In this document: positions 29,860 to 38,595 of the stretch, piece after piece
How positions within the stretch are numbered: the first letter of the stretch is position 1
Layout: each line of letters opens with the position of its first letter
From: Leadbettera azotonutricia ZAS-9
GTDB taxonomy: Bacteria > Spirochaetota > Spirochaetia > Treponematales > Breznakiellaceae
DNA length: 64,000 nt
Reading direction: 5' to 3'
Assembly (NCBI RefSeq): GCF_000214355.1
Contig: NC_015577.1
Span: forward strand, 3,463,389-3,527,388
The notes under the pieces: model-generated
Database searches by the model: none
Told to the model about the DNA's origin: nothing
Seen by the model: the letters and a program-made list of their open reading frames with translations, nothing else
Program-made: the position numbers and the translations under genes

Positions 29860-32451
29860 TTACTCTACTATGATTTCAACATTATGTTGATACAGTGTGC
29901 CGCCAACTGACCTAAAGCCCCTCAGTCCGATAGAGTAGTTACCCTTTGCAGCCGGAGTAAAGGTATAGCCAGCTCCGGTTGCACCATCGATCACATTATC
30001 ACCATTAAGCCACTGATAAGGACCGGTAATTCCGGTTCCGGCGCTTAGTGTTACACTCTGTCCGAGGGTGATTGTTACAGGACCGGCAGGATCAGTAACA
30101 GGGGCGCCATTCGCCCAACTAAAGCTGATTCCGCCAGTACCGATGGAGGCTGCCACCGTGATGGTAAAAGGCGCACTGGTATATGCCATTCCGATCTCCG
30201 TACCGTCAGCAATGCTTGCGGTAACTATAACCGTTCCGGCAGCAGTTCCTGTGGCAGTAAGTGTACTTTCACTGGTTGTTGCGGGACCGCTTACAACCGC
30301 CCATGTAACTGCCTTGCCTGCTTTTACCGCATCAGCGCCAGGAGTAAAATCGCCGCTTAAGACGAGTGAATGACCGGCAGTTACGCTGGTTCCGCCGGTA
30401 TAGCTAAACCCGGTTACCGGTACATAAGCCGCTACTACCGTTACGGTTGCTTGCGCAGTTTTACTGCCATCCATGCTTGTTACTGTTATGACAGTGCTTC
30501 CAGCGCCTACCGCAGTAACCAGACCGTCGGTTACAGTTGCTACAGTAGGATCACCGGACGACCAGCTTACGCTCTTATTATCCGCAGTCGTGGGTAATAC
30601 TTCTGCGGTTAAGGCTTCCGTATCTCCAACTGTCAATTCCAGAGATGCCTCATTCAGACTTACACTTTCAACTGTTATTGGAGGGCGGCTTACTATTACG
30701 CCGTTAATCCTGAGCTCGAAATCAGCAAGGTATACGGTTTTCTTGTTCAAACCATTACTATCGGACTCATCAATATACAGATAACCGTGGTATGGCTGCT
30801 CATCAGTATAACCCGGAATAAATGTAAGACTCCCGGAACTCGTTTGCCATGAGCCGGTAGCAGTCGATGGACCGGTAATTACAGGATACGATGGGCCCTT
30901 CTGTATCGCCTGCAACCTTATCTTTGCGCCATTATTGGCGCTTTCTATATAGTACGAGAACGATACATTTACGGTGATTTCCTGACTGGCATTGGCAAAT
31001 TCAGTCAAATCGTAGCGCAGCGGCGCCCAATCATATATGCCCTGAGCATTGGGAGATACCTTAATAACGTCATCTTTGCCATGGAAACTGCCAACTTCAA
31101 CACTTGACGCATTCGGCCAGATGTAAAGACCATGCCATGTATCAATATCTGTTATTGGATTTACTGTTATTTTAAAGTCTTTAACAAATGGCGTCCCGAC
31201 TGCAATGCCATCAACAACTGTAGCACGAAGAATATATGTTCCCGCGTTAGAGGCGCGCCATGAGGGATTTTCTTGCACCACGCCTTGTTCAATTACTTCG
31301 TCAATTCCATTTATGTTAACTGCTGTCCAAACAATCACCGTTCCCGCTGTTGCATTGGAAGGTACAACCTGAGCAGTTTTCGTGGGAATGCCAACTTCGG
31401 CAGAAATGGTTATTTCACCATTACCGTCTGCATCGGCGGGTAAAGTAATATCTGTTACCGGCACATAAGAGTTTATTACCGTTACGTTTATAGTTTTGGT
31501 AATATCACCGGCTGTTGCAGTAACCGTAGTACTTCCAGCGGCTTTTGCCGTCAGGATTCCATCCACCGCGGTTACGATATCTTCCTTGCTGGATGACCAG
31601 GTAACGGTCTTGTTGGTGGCAAAGGAGGGCGTTACAGACGCATCAATGGTTATAGAATCGCCGAGATTCAATTCCACGGGCCCTGTACCAATAGGAACAC
31701 CATCGATAGTCAAGGCGATATCAGTTACCGCTACATATTCGGGTTCCACCCAAACAATATTACCCTCTGTAAAGTCTTTTTCAAATATTGTTTTATTATT
31801 CTCATAGATTTCTACTAGGTCACCAAAACCTGTGGTTTTACCTTCATGGTTTTGAAGCCGGACTACCATTCTGTAAATACCTGCATTCAAAGATATTTCT
31901 CCAGCCACCCCTGAAACAATCTCTTCCGTAATATATGTTTCTCCAAGGCTGAATCCGATTATATGGGTACCTTCGGGGTAATCAATTTTATAGTAAAAAC
32001 TACCTGTACCGGTAGTCTTATTCCCATTCAGCGTTATAACAATTTTGGGATTGTCGGATACCTTCAATTCAAAAGGAACTTCGCCTGAATTACCTGTAGC
32101 AGCTATTTTGTTTTCATTAGCTGGACCTTTATAGGCCGTCACGGCAACTTTATAAAAACCCGGTGAAAGCCAAAAACTAAAAGGTTTGTCATTTTTACTT
32201 TTAGGATAAGTCGATGCCCCAATAACCGTTATTCCATCGTCTTCATATTCAGTGAAGACGAACTTGTAGCTATCGAAATTTGTATCAGGTACAATACTGC
32301 GGTCTTCTGTCCCGAAGAGAATGTCAACACGCCCTTTCCCAGCAGAGCCGTCTGTAGGGAAAGACGGCGCAAAGGGGCTAGTACAAGCAGCCATTAACAG
32401 CACTACTGCCAAAATCATACTTGCCAAAACAAACGCTAAAGTCTTTTTCAT
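29860..32451 (-). CDS. Big_2/CBM-like surface lipoprotein without catalytic domain
   Basis: 863 residues. The lipobox MAAC gives Cys23. The shared N-terminal module (about 38-240; FDSYKFVF, LVEIYENN) precedes two Ig-like domains, one CBM-like module (about 430-590; WAPLRYDLTEF and GLNKKTVYLADF), two more Big_2 domains and the Ig/PKD-like end module (about 775-863; PYQWLNGDNVIDGAT). It is the first gene of a probable three-gene operon with the 1190-residue binder and the large GH10 xylanase; the gap to the next gene is only 18 bp. AAGGAAGG lies upstream of the ATG. Role: probably substrate binding. Confidence 0.8.
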   Translation of the reverse strand: MKKTLAFVLASMILAVVLLMAACTSPFAPSFPTDGSAGKGRVDILFGTEDRSIVPDTNFDSYKFVFTEYEDDGITVIGASTYPKSKNDKPFSFWLSPGFYKVAVTAYKGPANENKIAATGNSGEVPFELKVSDNPKIVITLNGNKTTGTGSFYYKIDYPEGTHIIGFSLGETYITEEIVSGVAGEISLNAGIYRMVVRLQNHEGKTTGFGDLVEIYENNKTIFEKDFTEGNIVWVEPEYVAVTDIALTIDGVPIGTGPVELNLGDSITIDASVTPSFATNKTVTWSSSKEDIVTAVDGILTAKAAGSTTVTATAGDITKTINVTVINSYVPVTDITLPADADGNGEITISAEVGIPTKTAQVVPSNATAGTVIVWTAVNINGIDEVIEQGVVQENPSWRASNAGTYILRATVVDGIAVGTPFVKDFKITVNPITDIDTWHGLYIWPNASSVEVGSFHGKDDVIKVSPNAQGIYDWAPLRYDLTEFANASQEITVNVSFSYYIESANNGAKIRLQAIQKGPSYPVITGPSTATGSWQTSSGSLTFIPGYTDEQPYHGYLYIDESDSNGLNKKTVYLADFELRINGVIVSRPPITVESVSLNEASLELTVGDTEALTAEVLPTTADNKSVSWSSGDPTVATVTDGLVTAVGAGSTVITVTSMDGSKTAQATVTVVAAYVPVTGFSYTGGTSVTAGHSLVLSGDFTPGADAVKAGKAVTWAVVSGPATTSESTLTATGTAAGTVIVTASIADGTEIGMAYTSAPFTITVAASIGTGGISFSWANGAPVTDPAGPVTITLGQSVTLSAGTGITGPYQWLNGDNVIDGATGAGYTFTPAAKGNYSIGLRGFRSVGGTLYQHNVEIIVE

Positions 32452-32561
32452 TTATTTCCTTCCTTATTCAAAAGTCTTTATTTACTACATAAAAACATCA
32501 ACTACCCAATTTCATACACTAGTCAATTCCTGACTAATTTTATCAATAATTGACAATAAAC

Positions 32562-32595
32562 CCGGAGGCGAAGAGTATTTTACCCCCGCCTCCGG
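32562..32595 (-). terminator. Terminator-like hairpin between lipoprotein genes
   Basis: Perfect 9-bp arms CCGGAGGCG and CGCCTCCGG with a 16-nt loop lie 20 bp after the stop at 32616. GTTTATTG follows on the minus strand. It probably ends the upstream two-gene unit and marks a new promoter region (32452-32560) for the 863-residue lipoprotein. Confidence 0.6.
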
Positions 32596-32615
32596 TTAAA
32601 AATTAATCTAGTACT

Positions 32616-34667
32616 TTAAAGCTCTACACCCAATTTAGTAAATGTTATTACTGTCGATAATGGATGCTCCGTAGCACCATCCAAATACAGGGTGATGAAG
32701 GTTCCTTCACCAAACGTAAAGGTAAACACTTGAGCGGTTGATTTACTATTCCATCCATCCACCACCCATTCGTAAGCATGACCGGTTTCAGCAGTAAGAG
32801 TAACGCTCTTTCCGTCTCCGCTATATTCCTTGTTAATAATAACTTTAGGATTGTCCCACTGGAGATCAAATTCAGGGCCTGTACCGCTTGTAGATTTACT
32901 CACCGTAAGGGTGTACTCAGCGGTAGTATCATCCTCAGCCGTCACCTTGATAGTGATGGTGTATGTGCCGCTGGCGGTAATCTCAAAATTTCCGTCGGGC
33001 TGATAGTCGCCCGTTCCGAGCTTGTACCAAACCGCTGCTTTGCCACTAGCCGGAGTAGCCAAAACATTTGCCGTAGCATTGGTTCCAATATCAGCGGTGT
33101 ATGCGCTCCCATCCTTGACAGCATTAACCCCGTTTACCGTAATGCCGGTAATACCTTTTTCGCCGCTGGTGATATACGTATTAACAGTCACATCAATGCT
33201 GTTAGAAGAAATACCGCTGCCGTCTTTCGCTGTCGCGGTTATCTTTGCTGTACCGTTGGAAATATTGGCTGTCCCAGTTACTTTACCGTTGGCATCAACA
33301 TCCGCTATGGCTGAATTACTGGTAGTCCAGGTTACATCCTTCACTTTGGCGCCGAGAGGTTCGACCAACGCTTCAAGCTCCACAGTGGGGCTGGCAGCTG
33401 TCAGAACTATGGGAGCTACGCCGCCCTTTGCGCTTACGGTTATTTTGGTTACTTTAATGTCTACAGTGACTGGGATAGTACCGGTTACTCCGCTACCGTC
33501 TTTCGCAGTCGCGGTTATCGTTGCTGTACCGTTGGCAACTGCGGTCACAATACCAGTTATAGGATTAACAGTCGCTATAGCGGGATCACTTGAAGACCAA
33601 TCTACATCCTTTACTTTAGCTTTATCTGGTGTAACAGTCTCTTTAAGGGTTACAGTGTTACCAGCAGCTGACAAAGGTCCGCCTTCTGCAACTATGGTTA
33701 TGCCGGTCACTTTGAAATCCACAGTGATATCTATTTCATTGGAAGAAATACCATCGGCAGTTGCTATAATTTTGGCTGTACCATTGGTTTTTGGAGTTAC
33801 AATACCGCTTGTTTCACCAACAATCGCTACATCCGGATCAAGAGAAACCCACTTTACGGTATTACTTGTAGCATTTTTCGGAAACACAGTAGCTTTGAGG
33901 GCTACAGTCGCAGCAGATGTGGACAGCGTTTTACTACCAAGGGCTTCTGCAAATATGCTGGTAACCGGCACTGCTTTGAAGTGATCGGCTGCAAAGACGA
34001 GGGGGGTACTTCTATTATTGGAAACAACTGATAAAGTAGTGGTATTATTAGCATAAATCGCCACTACATCAGCAAAACCTGCAACCTTTCCTTCGGCATC
34101 GGTTAAGCGGATAACGAAGAACTGATAACCAGCAGGACTAGTGATAGTACCAGAAGTTTCTGTCAGATCGATGTTCCCTAGTTTAAATTCATTAATGGTT
34201 GCTCCGGTGGGAATACCGCCAATAGAATAAACAAAAGTTCCGTTCCCTGACGAAATAGTTCCAGCCAGCTTAACAACAATTGTTCCCGAACTTGCTCCTG
34301 CGGTAATGGTGAAAACTGCCGAAGTCCCTTCGCCGGCCGGAAGGTTATTATTATAAGTTTCTACTTTAACCTTATAATTGCCAACCGGCAGGGTAAAATT
34401 AAGATTAGAGAGATTATCTCTCGTAAATATTTGCTCCGCACCAGCCCATCCTTGGGGGATAAAGGTAAACTCATATTTTTCAAAGTTTAGTCCCGGCAAA
34501 ACGGTACGGGCGCTGCCCGCTTCCAATGCCACACTGACAGTTCCCGTGCCTACTGCGGCAGACACGTCCTCAGATCCTGCATAAGGGCTGCTGCATCCCA
34601 TGATCAGCATGAGCGCCGCCATTGCAAGACTGATAGTAATCGCAAACACCTTCTTTTTCATCTTCAT
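32616..34667 (-). CDS. Big_2/cadherin-like surface lipoprotein without catalytic domain
   Basis: About 683 residues. The ATG at 34667 follows GGGAGAAGAGAAG; a further in-frame ATG two codons later would place the lipobox Cys (IMGC) at 23 as in the neighbours. The shared N-terminal module (about 38-245; FEKYEFTF, DVVAIYANN) is followed by three or four Big_2 domains (about 250-500), a cadherin-like beta-sandwich (about 505-590; GITVNGVNAV) and the common end module (about 600-683; YEWVVDG, FTFTFGEGTF). It has no CBM-like module and no catalytic motif. The open frame extends back into the previous gene's end, but that part lacks a ribosome site. Confidence 0.78.
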   Translation of the reverse strand: MKMKKKVFAITISLAMAALMLIMGCSSPYAGSEDVSAAVGTGTVSVALEAGSARTVLPGLNFEKYEFTFIPQGWAGAEQIFTRDNLSNLNFTLPVGNYKVKVETYNNNLPAGEGTSAVFTITAGASSGTIVVKLAGTISSGNGTFVYSIGGIPTGATINEFKLGNIDLTETSGTITSPAGYQFFVIRLTDAEGKVAGFADVVAIYANNTTTLSVVSNNRSTPLVFAADHFKAVPVTSIFAEALGSKTLSTSAATVALKATVFPKNATSNTVKWVSLDPDVAIVGETSGIVTPKTNGTAKIIATADGISSNEIDITVDFKVTGITIVAEGGPLSAAGNTVTLKETVTPDKAKVKDVDWSSSDPAIATVNPITGIVTAVANGTATITATAKDGSGVTGTIPVTVDIKVTKITVSAKGGVAPIVLTAASPTVELEALVEPLGAKVKDVTWTTSNSAIADVDANGKVTGTANISNGTAKITATAKDGSGISSNSIDVTVNTYITSGEKGITGITVNGVNAVKDGSAYTADIGTNATANVLATPASGKAAVWYKLGTGDYQPDGNFEITASGTYTITIKVTAEDDTTAEYTLTVSKSTSGTGPEFDLQWDNPKVIINKEYSGDGKSVTLTAETGHAYEWVVDGWNSKSTAQVFTFTFGEGTFITLYLDGATEHPLSTVITFTKLGVEL

Positions 34668-34734
34668 CTTCTCTTCTCCCAGAGCCTTCGTTTTTGGAGG
34701 CTCACAAACATTTTTAACCCTCACCAACGGTGAT

Positions 34735-36804
34735 TTATTCAACTTCTATTTCAACAACGACGGTGGCTTCCGCATCGCCTTTTTTTGCAACCAAAAGGAT
34801 GAAATATGTCCCGGTAACTTCGGTATCAAAAGTAAACCTGCGGCCTTCTTGCGCAAGATTGCTATCGACATACCACTTGTAACTGTCATAACCTTCTTCT
34901 GCGACAAGGACTGCAGTATATTCATCACTTTCTTCCTGCTCAACTGCTATCTCAGCACTATCCCACTTGATATTGATTACCAGTTTGGCTTCAACCCGTC
35001 TGGTTACCTCGAGGGTATATGGAACAGATTCGCCGAAATCGGAAGTCACTGTGACAGTGATGGTGTTTACCCCAACAGCCAAATTGAACTTCCCGGTAGC
35101 ATTGGCCTCATCATTCAGCTTGTACTGAACGCTTGCACGTTCATCTTTCAGGGTCGCAGCAACAGTCACAGAACCTTGCGAACCAACATCAGCCTTATAG
35201 ATGCCATCATTCTTACCCGCAGCGTTGCCATTCACCGTAATACCGTTAATACCGGCTTCGTTGCTTTTTACCGTGAAGCTTACATTCAATGCCGCCTCAA
35301 CAGAATCGGCCCCTTTTACAGTAATTATGGCCGAATATTGATTCACCGCCAGCCCTGCTTTTGGCTTAACTGTAAAGGTTCCTGTATTGTCTTTGGATAA
35401 AAGACTGCCAAGACCGGAATAATCAACAATAAAATTATCGGAATTGCTTGATACCGACAGGCTGCCAGTCGAACCGTCTCCGGTATTGGTTACAGTTACT
35501 GTCTGGGCCTGCGGCGTATACCCATAGGCTGCGGTGGTTAAGTTGAAGCTCCCCCTGGGGCTCAATTCTATCCCAACAGACGGCGGCACATCCCGCTTTA
35601 CCGTTATTGTGGCAGAATCTACCACATTGCCATCTGCATCCTTTATAACAATCGTGATCAGGTTATCGCCCACAGCAAGATCAATGTCTGCAGCAGGATC
35701 AACTTCTGTTACCGCGCCTGTATTGAGATCGGTTACCGTAACTTCCACAGTGTATCTGTCATCGTCCAGGGTCGGCAGTACAAGGGGCGGCAAAGTATCG
35801 CTATTGTTTGGAAGCACAATGGTGATGGTATCGCCCTCTTCCTGGGCAGCTCCGTCGATGCCAAGCAGTGTTCCTATGACTGAGCCTTTAATATCATCAA
35901 GATCCTCTTTAATTGCCTCTTCGTTTACCGGGGTGGTAATGTGGAGCGTCAGCTCGCCGGCATCTTTGCCTTCGGGGTCTTTTATTATAATTACCAGATC
36001 AAATTCATCGCCGCCGTAAGGGGAATGCGGAAGATCATCAGCGTCAAAAGCATCGCCCTTGCCTGAATCGACGAGTTCTTTCCCGTCTTTGGTCTCTATC
36101 GTATAGCTGTACCCGTCATCTTTCAGTCCATCCAGGACATCATTGATGATGCCAATAGCTTCGGACAGGTCGCCGGGGTCTTTGCTGGCATCAACGCTGA
36201 TAACGCCATCTCCGGCGGGAACCCCGGTTAAACCAGCGTCCTCAAGGGCTTTCCCCACATCTTTTGCCGCTGTATCAGCAACGGTTGGCTGGGGAAGCTC
36301 TTCTTTGTCCACATTGTAGATAACCTCAGGAACATCAACCACAAGGGCGCCGTTTTTATCTTTGGCTTTAATGATGATCTTAAAACCCCCGCTTGAAGGA
36401 AGGCCACCTATAACGGGCGGCCATGCGTCGATTGGACCTGTCCCCAGTTGATTGCCATCATCATCTTCTATTATATAAACTGGTGTGTAGCCGTTTTTAT
36501 CAAGGAAATCCTTTAATCCATCCGGTACAGGGAGTGTAATCGAGGAAGGGAATTCGGCCTCCGCAGGTATCTCAAGATCCATCTCTATAGAGCCATCACC
36601 ATTGATCTTGGGAGGAGAGACAATTAATTCATCGGTACTTGCGCCTTTCCAACCTGGAGTACCTATATCATCCCAGAAACTCACCAGGTCGTCATTATTC
36701 GGAGGGGTGGAGCCACCACCTCCAGTTGGACTACTGCATCCTAATAGAAGGAGGCCTGCCGCCAAAAGACCCAAGATGGTTTTTAGAAGCCATCGTTTGT
36801 TCAT
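34735..36804 (-). CDS. Acidic Ig/cadherin-like surface lipoprotein
   Basis: About 689 residues from ATG 36804, chosen for AAGGAAG upstream and for the signal peptide (LLLLGC, Cys23). It lacks the N-terminal module of its neighbours. The first 330 residues are an unusually acidic region of unknown fold, with helices such as EEAIKEDLDDIKG near 295-305. Then come Ig-like domains (about 340-510), a cadherin-like beta-sandwich (about 510-600; GITVNGNAAGK) and the end module (about 605-689; YDSYKWYVDS, FTFDTEVTGTY). It is the first gene of the minus-strand hemicellulose run and pairs with the 683-residue lipoprotein downstream (67-bp gap). No enzymatic motif is visible. Confidence 0.75.
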   Translation of the reverse strand: MNKRWLLKTILGLLAAGLLLLGCSSPTGGGGSTPPNNDDLVSFWDDIGTPGWKGASTDELIVSPPKINGDGSIEMDLEIPAEAEFPSSITLPVPDGLKDFLDKNGYTPVYIIEDDDGNQLGTGPIDAWPPVIGGLPSSGGFKIIIKAKDKNGALVVDVPEVIYNVDKEELPQPTVADTAAKDVGKALEDAGLTGVPAGDGVISVDASKDPGDLSEAIGIINDVLDGLKDDGYSYTIETKDGKELVDSGKGDAFDADDLPHSPYGGDEFDLVIIIKDPEGKDAGELTLHITTPVNEEAIKEDLDDIKGSVIGTLLGIDGAAQEEGDTITIVLPNNSDTLPPLVLPTLDDDRYTVEVTVTDLNTGAVTEVDPAADIDLAVGDNLITIVIKDADGNVVDSATITVKRDVPPSVGIELSPRGSFNLTTAAYGYTPQAQTVTVTNTGDGSTGSLSVSSNSDNFIVDYSGLGSLLSKDNTGTFTVKPKAGLAVNQYSAIITVKGADSVEAALNVSFTVKSNEAGINGITVNGNAAGKNDGIYKADVGSQGSVTVAATLKDERASVQYKLNDEANATGKFNLAVGVNTITVTVTSDFGESVPYTLEVTRRVEAKLVINIKWDSAEIAVEQEESDEYTAVLVAEEGYDSYKWYVDSNLAQEGRRFTFDTEVTGTYFILLVAKKGDAEATVVVEIEVE

Positions 36805-36858
36805 ACAAAACTTCCTTTTAACAAGCGAAATTACGATGCTTCTGCATGAAAGCACCAA

Positions 36859-37020
36859 CTACCTTATATGTAATCTATAGCACATACTATTAAAAAAAAC
36901 CATTAAATCTTAATAAAAAACGTCAATAATTCAAAAATAGCTCTTTTGCTTAACAAATATTAAGTAAAATATCAGAAATATCAAATTAATCGTACGGCCT
37001 CCTTATTAAGCAGAAGACTA
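36859..37020. promoter_or_regulatory. AT-rich divergent promoter region of the hemicellulose locus
   Basis: Strongly AT-rich gap between the acidic lipoprotein (minus) and the ctpA gene (plus). A minus-strand TTGACG (36926-36921) is a possible -35; no convincing -10 stands at standard spacing. No operator dyad is obvious. Confidence 0.3.
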
Positions 37021-37032
37021 CGGGCTGGTACA

Positions 37033-37069
37033 TTGACAAACCCCCAATGTTTTCTACAATAAAACAATG
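37033..37069 (+). promoter_or_regulatory. Sigma-70-like promoter of ctpA (leaderless)
   Basis: TTGACA (37033-37038), a 16-nt spacer and TACAAT (37055-37060) form a near-consensus promoter. The ATG at 37067 lies 6 nt after the -10, so the predicted transcript starts at or next to the start codon, and no Shine-Dalgarno exists. Confidence 0.75.
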
Positions 37070-38563
37070 AATGAAGAAAAAACTCCTTCTACACGAAAGC
37101 TGAGGCTCTCGCTGGTTTGGCTGGTTTCTACTATAATATTAAGCCTGATATTCACCCTTGCTGCTGCAAAAGGGGTCCAGGCCCAAACGGCCCGCCAGCA
37201 GGACCCGGCGGGCCAATACTCTGCCATCATCAGGAATGTGTTCGACTTTATACAGCGCCACTATGTGGAAGAAGTGGACCCCAAGGTCCTCTACGAAGGG
37301 GCTATGGCGGGCATGATCAATTCCCTGGGAGACCCCCATTCGTCCTTCCTGCCCGAATCCGAAATGTCCGACCTCAACGATACTACCCAGGGCAGCTTTG
37401 GCGGCGTAGGGCTTTACATCTCCAAGCCCGTGTCAGCCAAGCCCGATGGCAAGCCGGCTTATGTGGAAGTGGCCTCCCCCATAGAGGACACCCCGGGCTG
37501 GCGTTCGGGGATCAACCCCGGGGACCTCATCATCGCGATAAACGGGGAATCCACCGACGTGCTTTCCATGGACGAGGTGCTGGGCAAGCTCAGGGGGACA
37601 CCGGGCGAAGAGGTCAAGCTCATCATACGCCGGGGCGAAAGGCTCGAATTCCCGGTAACCATTGTGCGGGCGGTCATCGAGGTGCCCACCACCAAATACG
37701 CCATGATAGACAATATCGGCTACCTCAAGCTCCTTACCTTTACCCCCATGACGGTGGAAAGGGCCAGGGACGCGGTCAACGAGTTCCAGGCCAAGGGCTA
37801 TAAGGGCGTCATCCTCGACCTCCGGAACAACTACGGCGGCCTTCTCAATTCGGCTGTGGGTATAACCAACCTCTTTGTCGAGGGAGGGGTGGTGGTTTCC
37901 ACCAAATCCCGGATTTCCACTGAAAACCAGGTTTTCTATGCCCGGAACAAGGCGCCGGTCGCCCCGGAGATACCCATGGTGGTGCTCATCAACCGGGGTT
38001 CGGCCTCGGCTTCCGAAATCGTGGCAGGCGCCCTCAAAGACCGGGGCCGCGCCTGGCTTGTGGGCGAGAAATCCTTTGGCAAGGGCTCGGTTCAGCAGGT
38101 GTACCCCCTGGACAGGGCCGGCTTCAAGATCACCACAGCCCGTTACTACACCCCCAGCGATGTGAATATCGATAAAATCGGCATCCCCCCTGACCAGGAA
38201 GTGCTTTTCCCCGAATTCTCCGAGGGAGATATGGAAGAGCTGAACAAATTGATAAACGACAACAAGATCCCCGAATGGGTGGCTGCCAATTCCAAAGCCA
38301 CAACGGCTGAGGCGGACGCCTTTGCCCGCAGGATCAACAGCGAATACCACCTTGACACTACTCTGGTCAAGCGGCTCATCAGGAACGAGCAGAACCGCAC
38401 GGTCATTGCCCCGGTCTACGACCTGGAATACGATGTGCAGCTCCAGGAAGCGGTTAAGATACTCAAGCAAGGCAACTTCAAAGCCCTGATGCAGACTGCC
38501 AAAACCCTCAAGGCCCTGCAGGACGAGGCGGAACGGGACGAGGAATCCGCCAAGGCCTCTTAA
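37067..38563 (+). CDS. ctp: C-terminal processing peptidase, S41 family
   Basis: A 498-residue Ctp/Prc-type serine protease of the envelope. A single N-terminal membrane segment (about 14-35) anchors it. A PDZ domain (about 100-185; GGVGLYI, GDLIIAINGES) selects C-termini. The S41 catalytic domain has the Ser region GSASASEIVAGAL and the Lys region SFGKGSVQ of the Ser-Lys dyad. Such enzymes trim or degrade periplasmic proteins. The length fits the 450-550 family range, with an added charged C-terminal helix. The ATG is directly next to a strong promoter. Confidence 0.95.
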   Translation: MNEEKTPSTRKLRLSLVWLVSTIILSLIFTLAAAKGVQAQTARQQDPAGQYSAIIRNVFDFIQRHYVEEVDPKVLYEGAMAGMINSLGDPHSSFLPESEMSDLNDTTQGSFGGVGLYISKPVSAKPDGKPAYVEVASPIEDTPGWRSGINPGDLIIAINGESTDVLSMDEVLGKLRGTPGEEVKLIIRRGERLEFPVTIVRAVIEVPTTKYAMIDNIGYLKLLTFTPMTVERARDAVNEFQAKGYKGVILDLRNNYGGLLNSAVGITNLFVEGGVVVSTKSRISTENQVFYARNKAPVAPEIPMVVLINRGSASASEIVAGALKDRGRAWLVGEKSFGKGSVQQVYPLDRAGFKITTARYYTPSDVNIDKIGIPPDQEVLFPEFSEGDMEELNKLINDNKIPEWVAANSKATTAEADAFARRINSEYHLDTTLVKRLIRNEQNRTVIAPVYDLEYDVQLQEAVKILKQGNFKALMQTAKTLKALQDEAERDEESAKAS

Positions 38564-38595
38564 GGATGCTCGGCTTCATGGAAGCATAGCTTCGA

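Noticed and set aside
14089-36804. Cellulosome or SusC/SusD-type utilisation locus
   Set aside because: No cohesin, dockerin, SusC or SusD sequence is present.
37433-38470. 345-codon minus-strand open frame
   Set aside because: Antisense shadow of the S41 peptidase gene.
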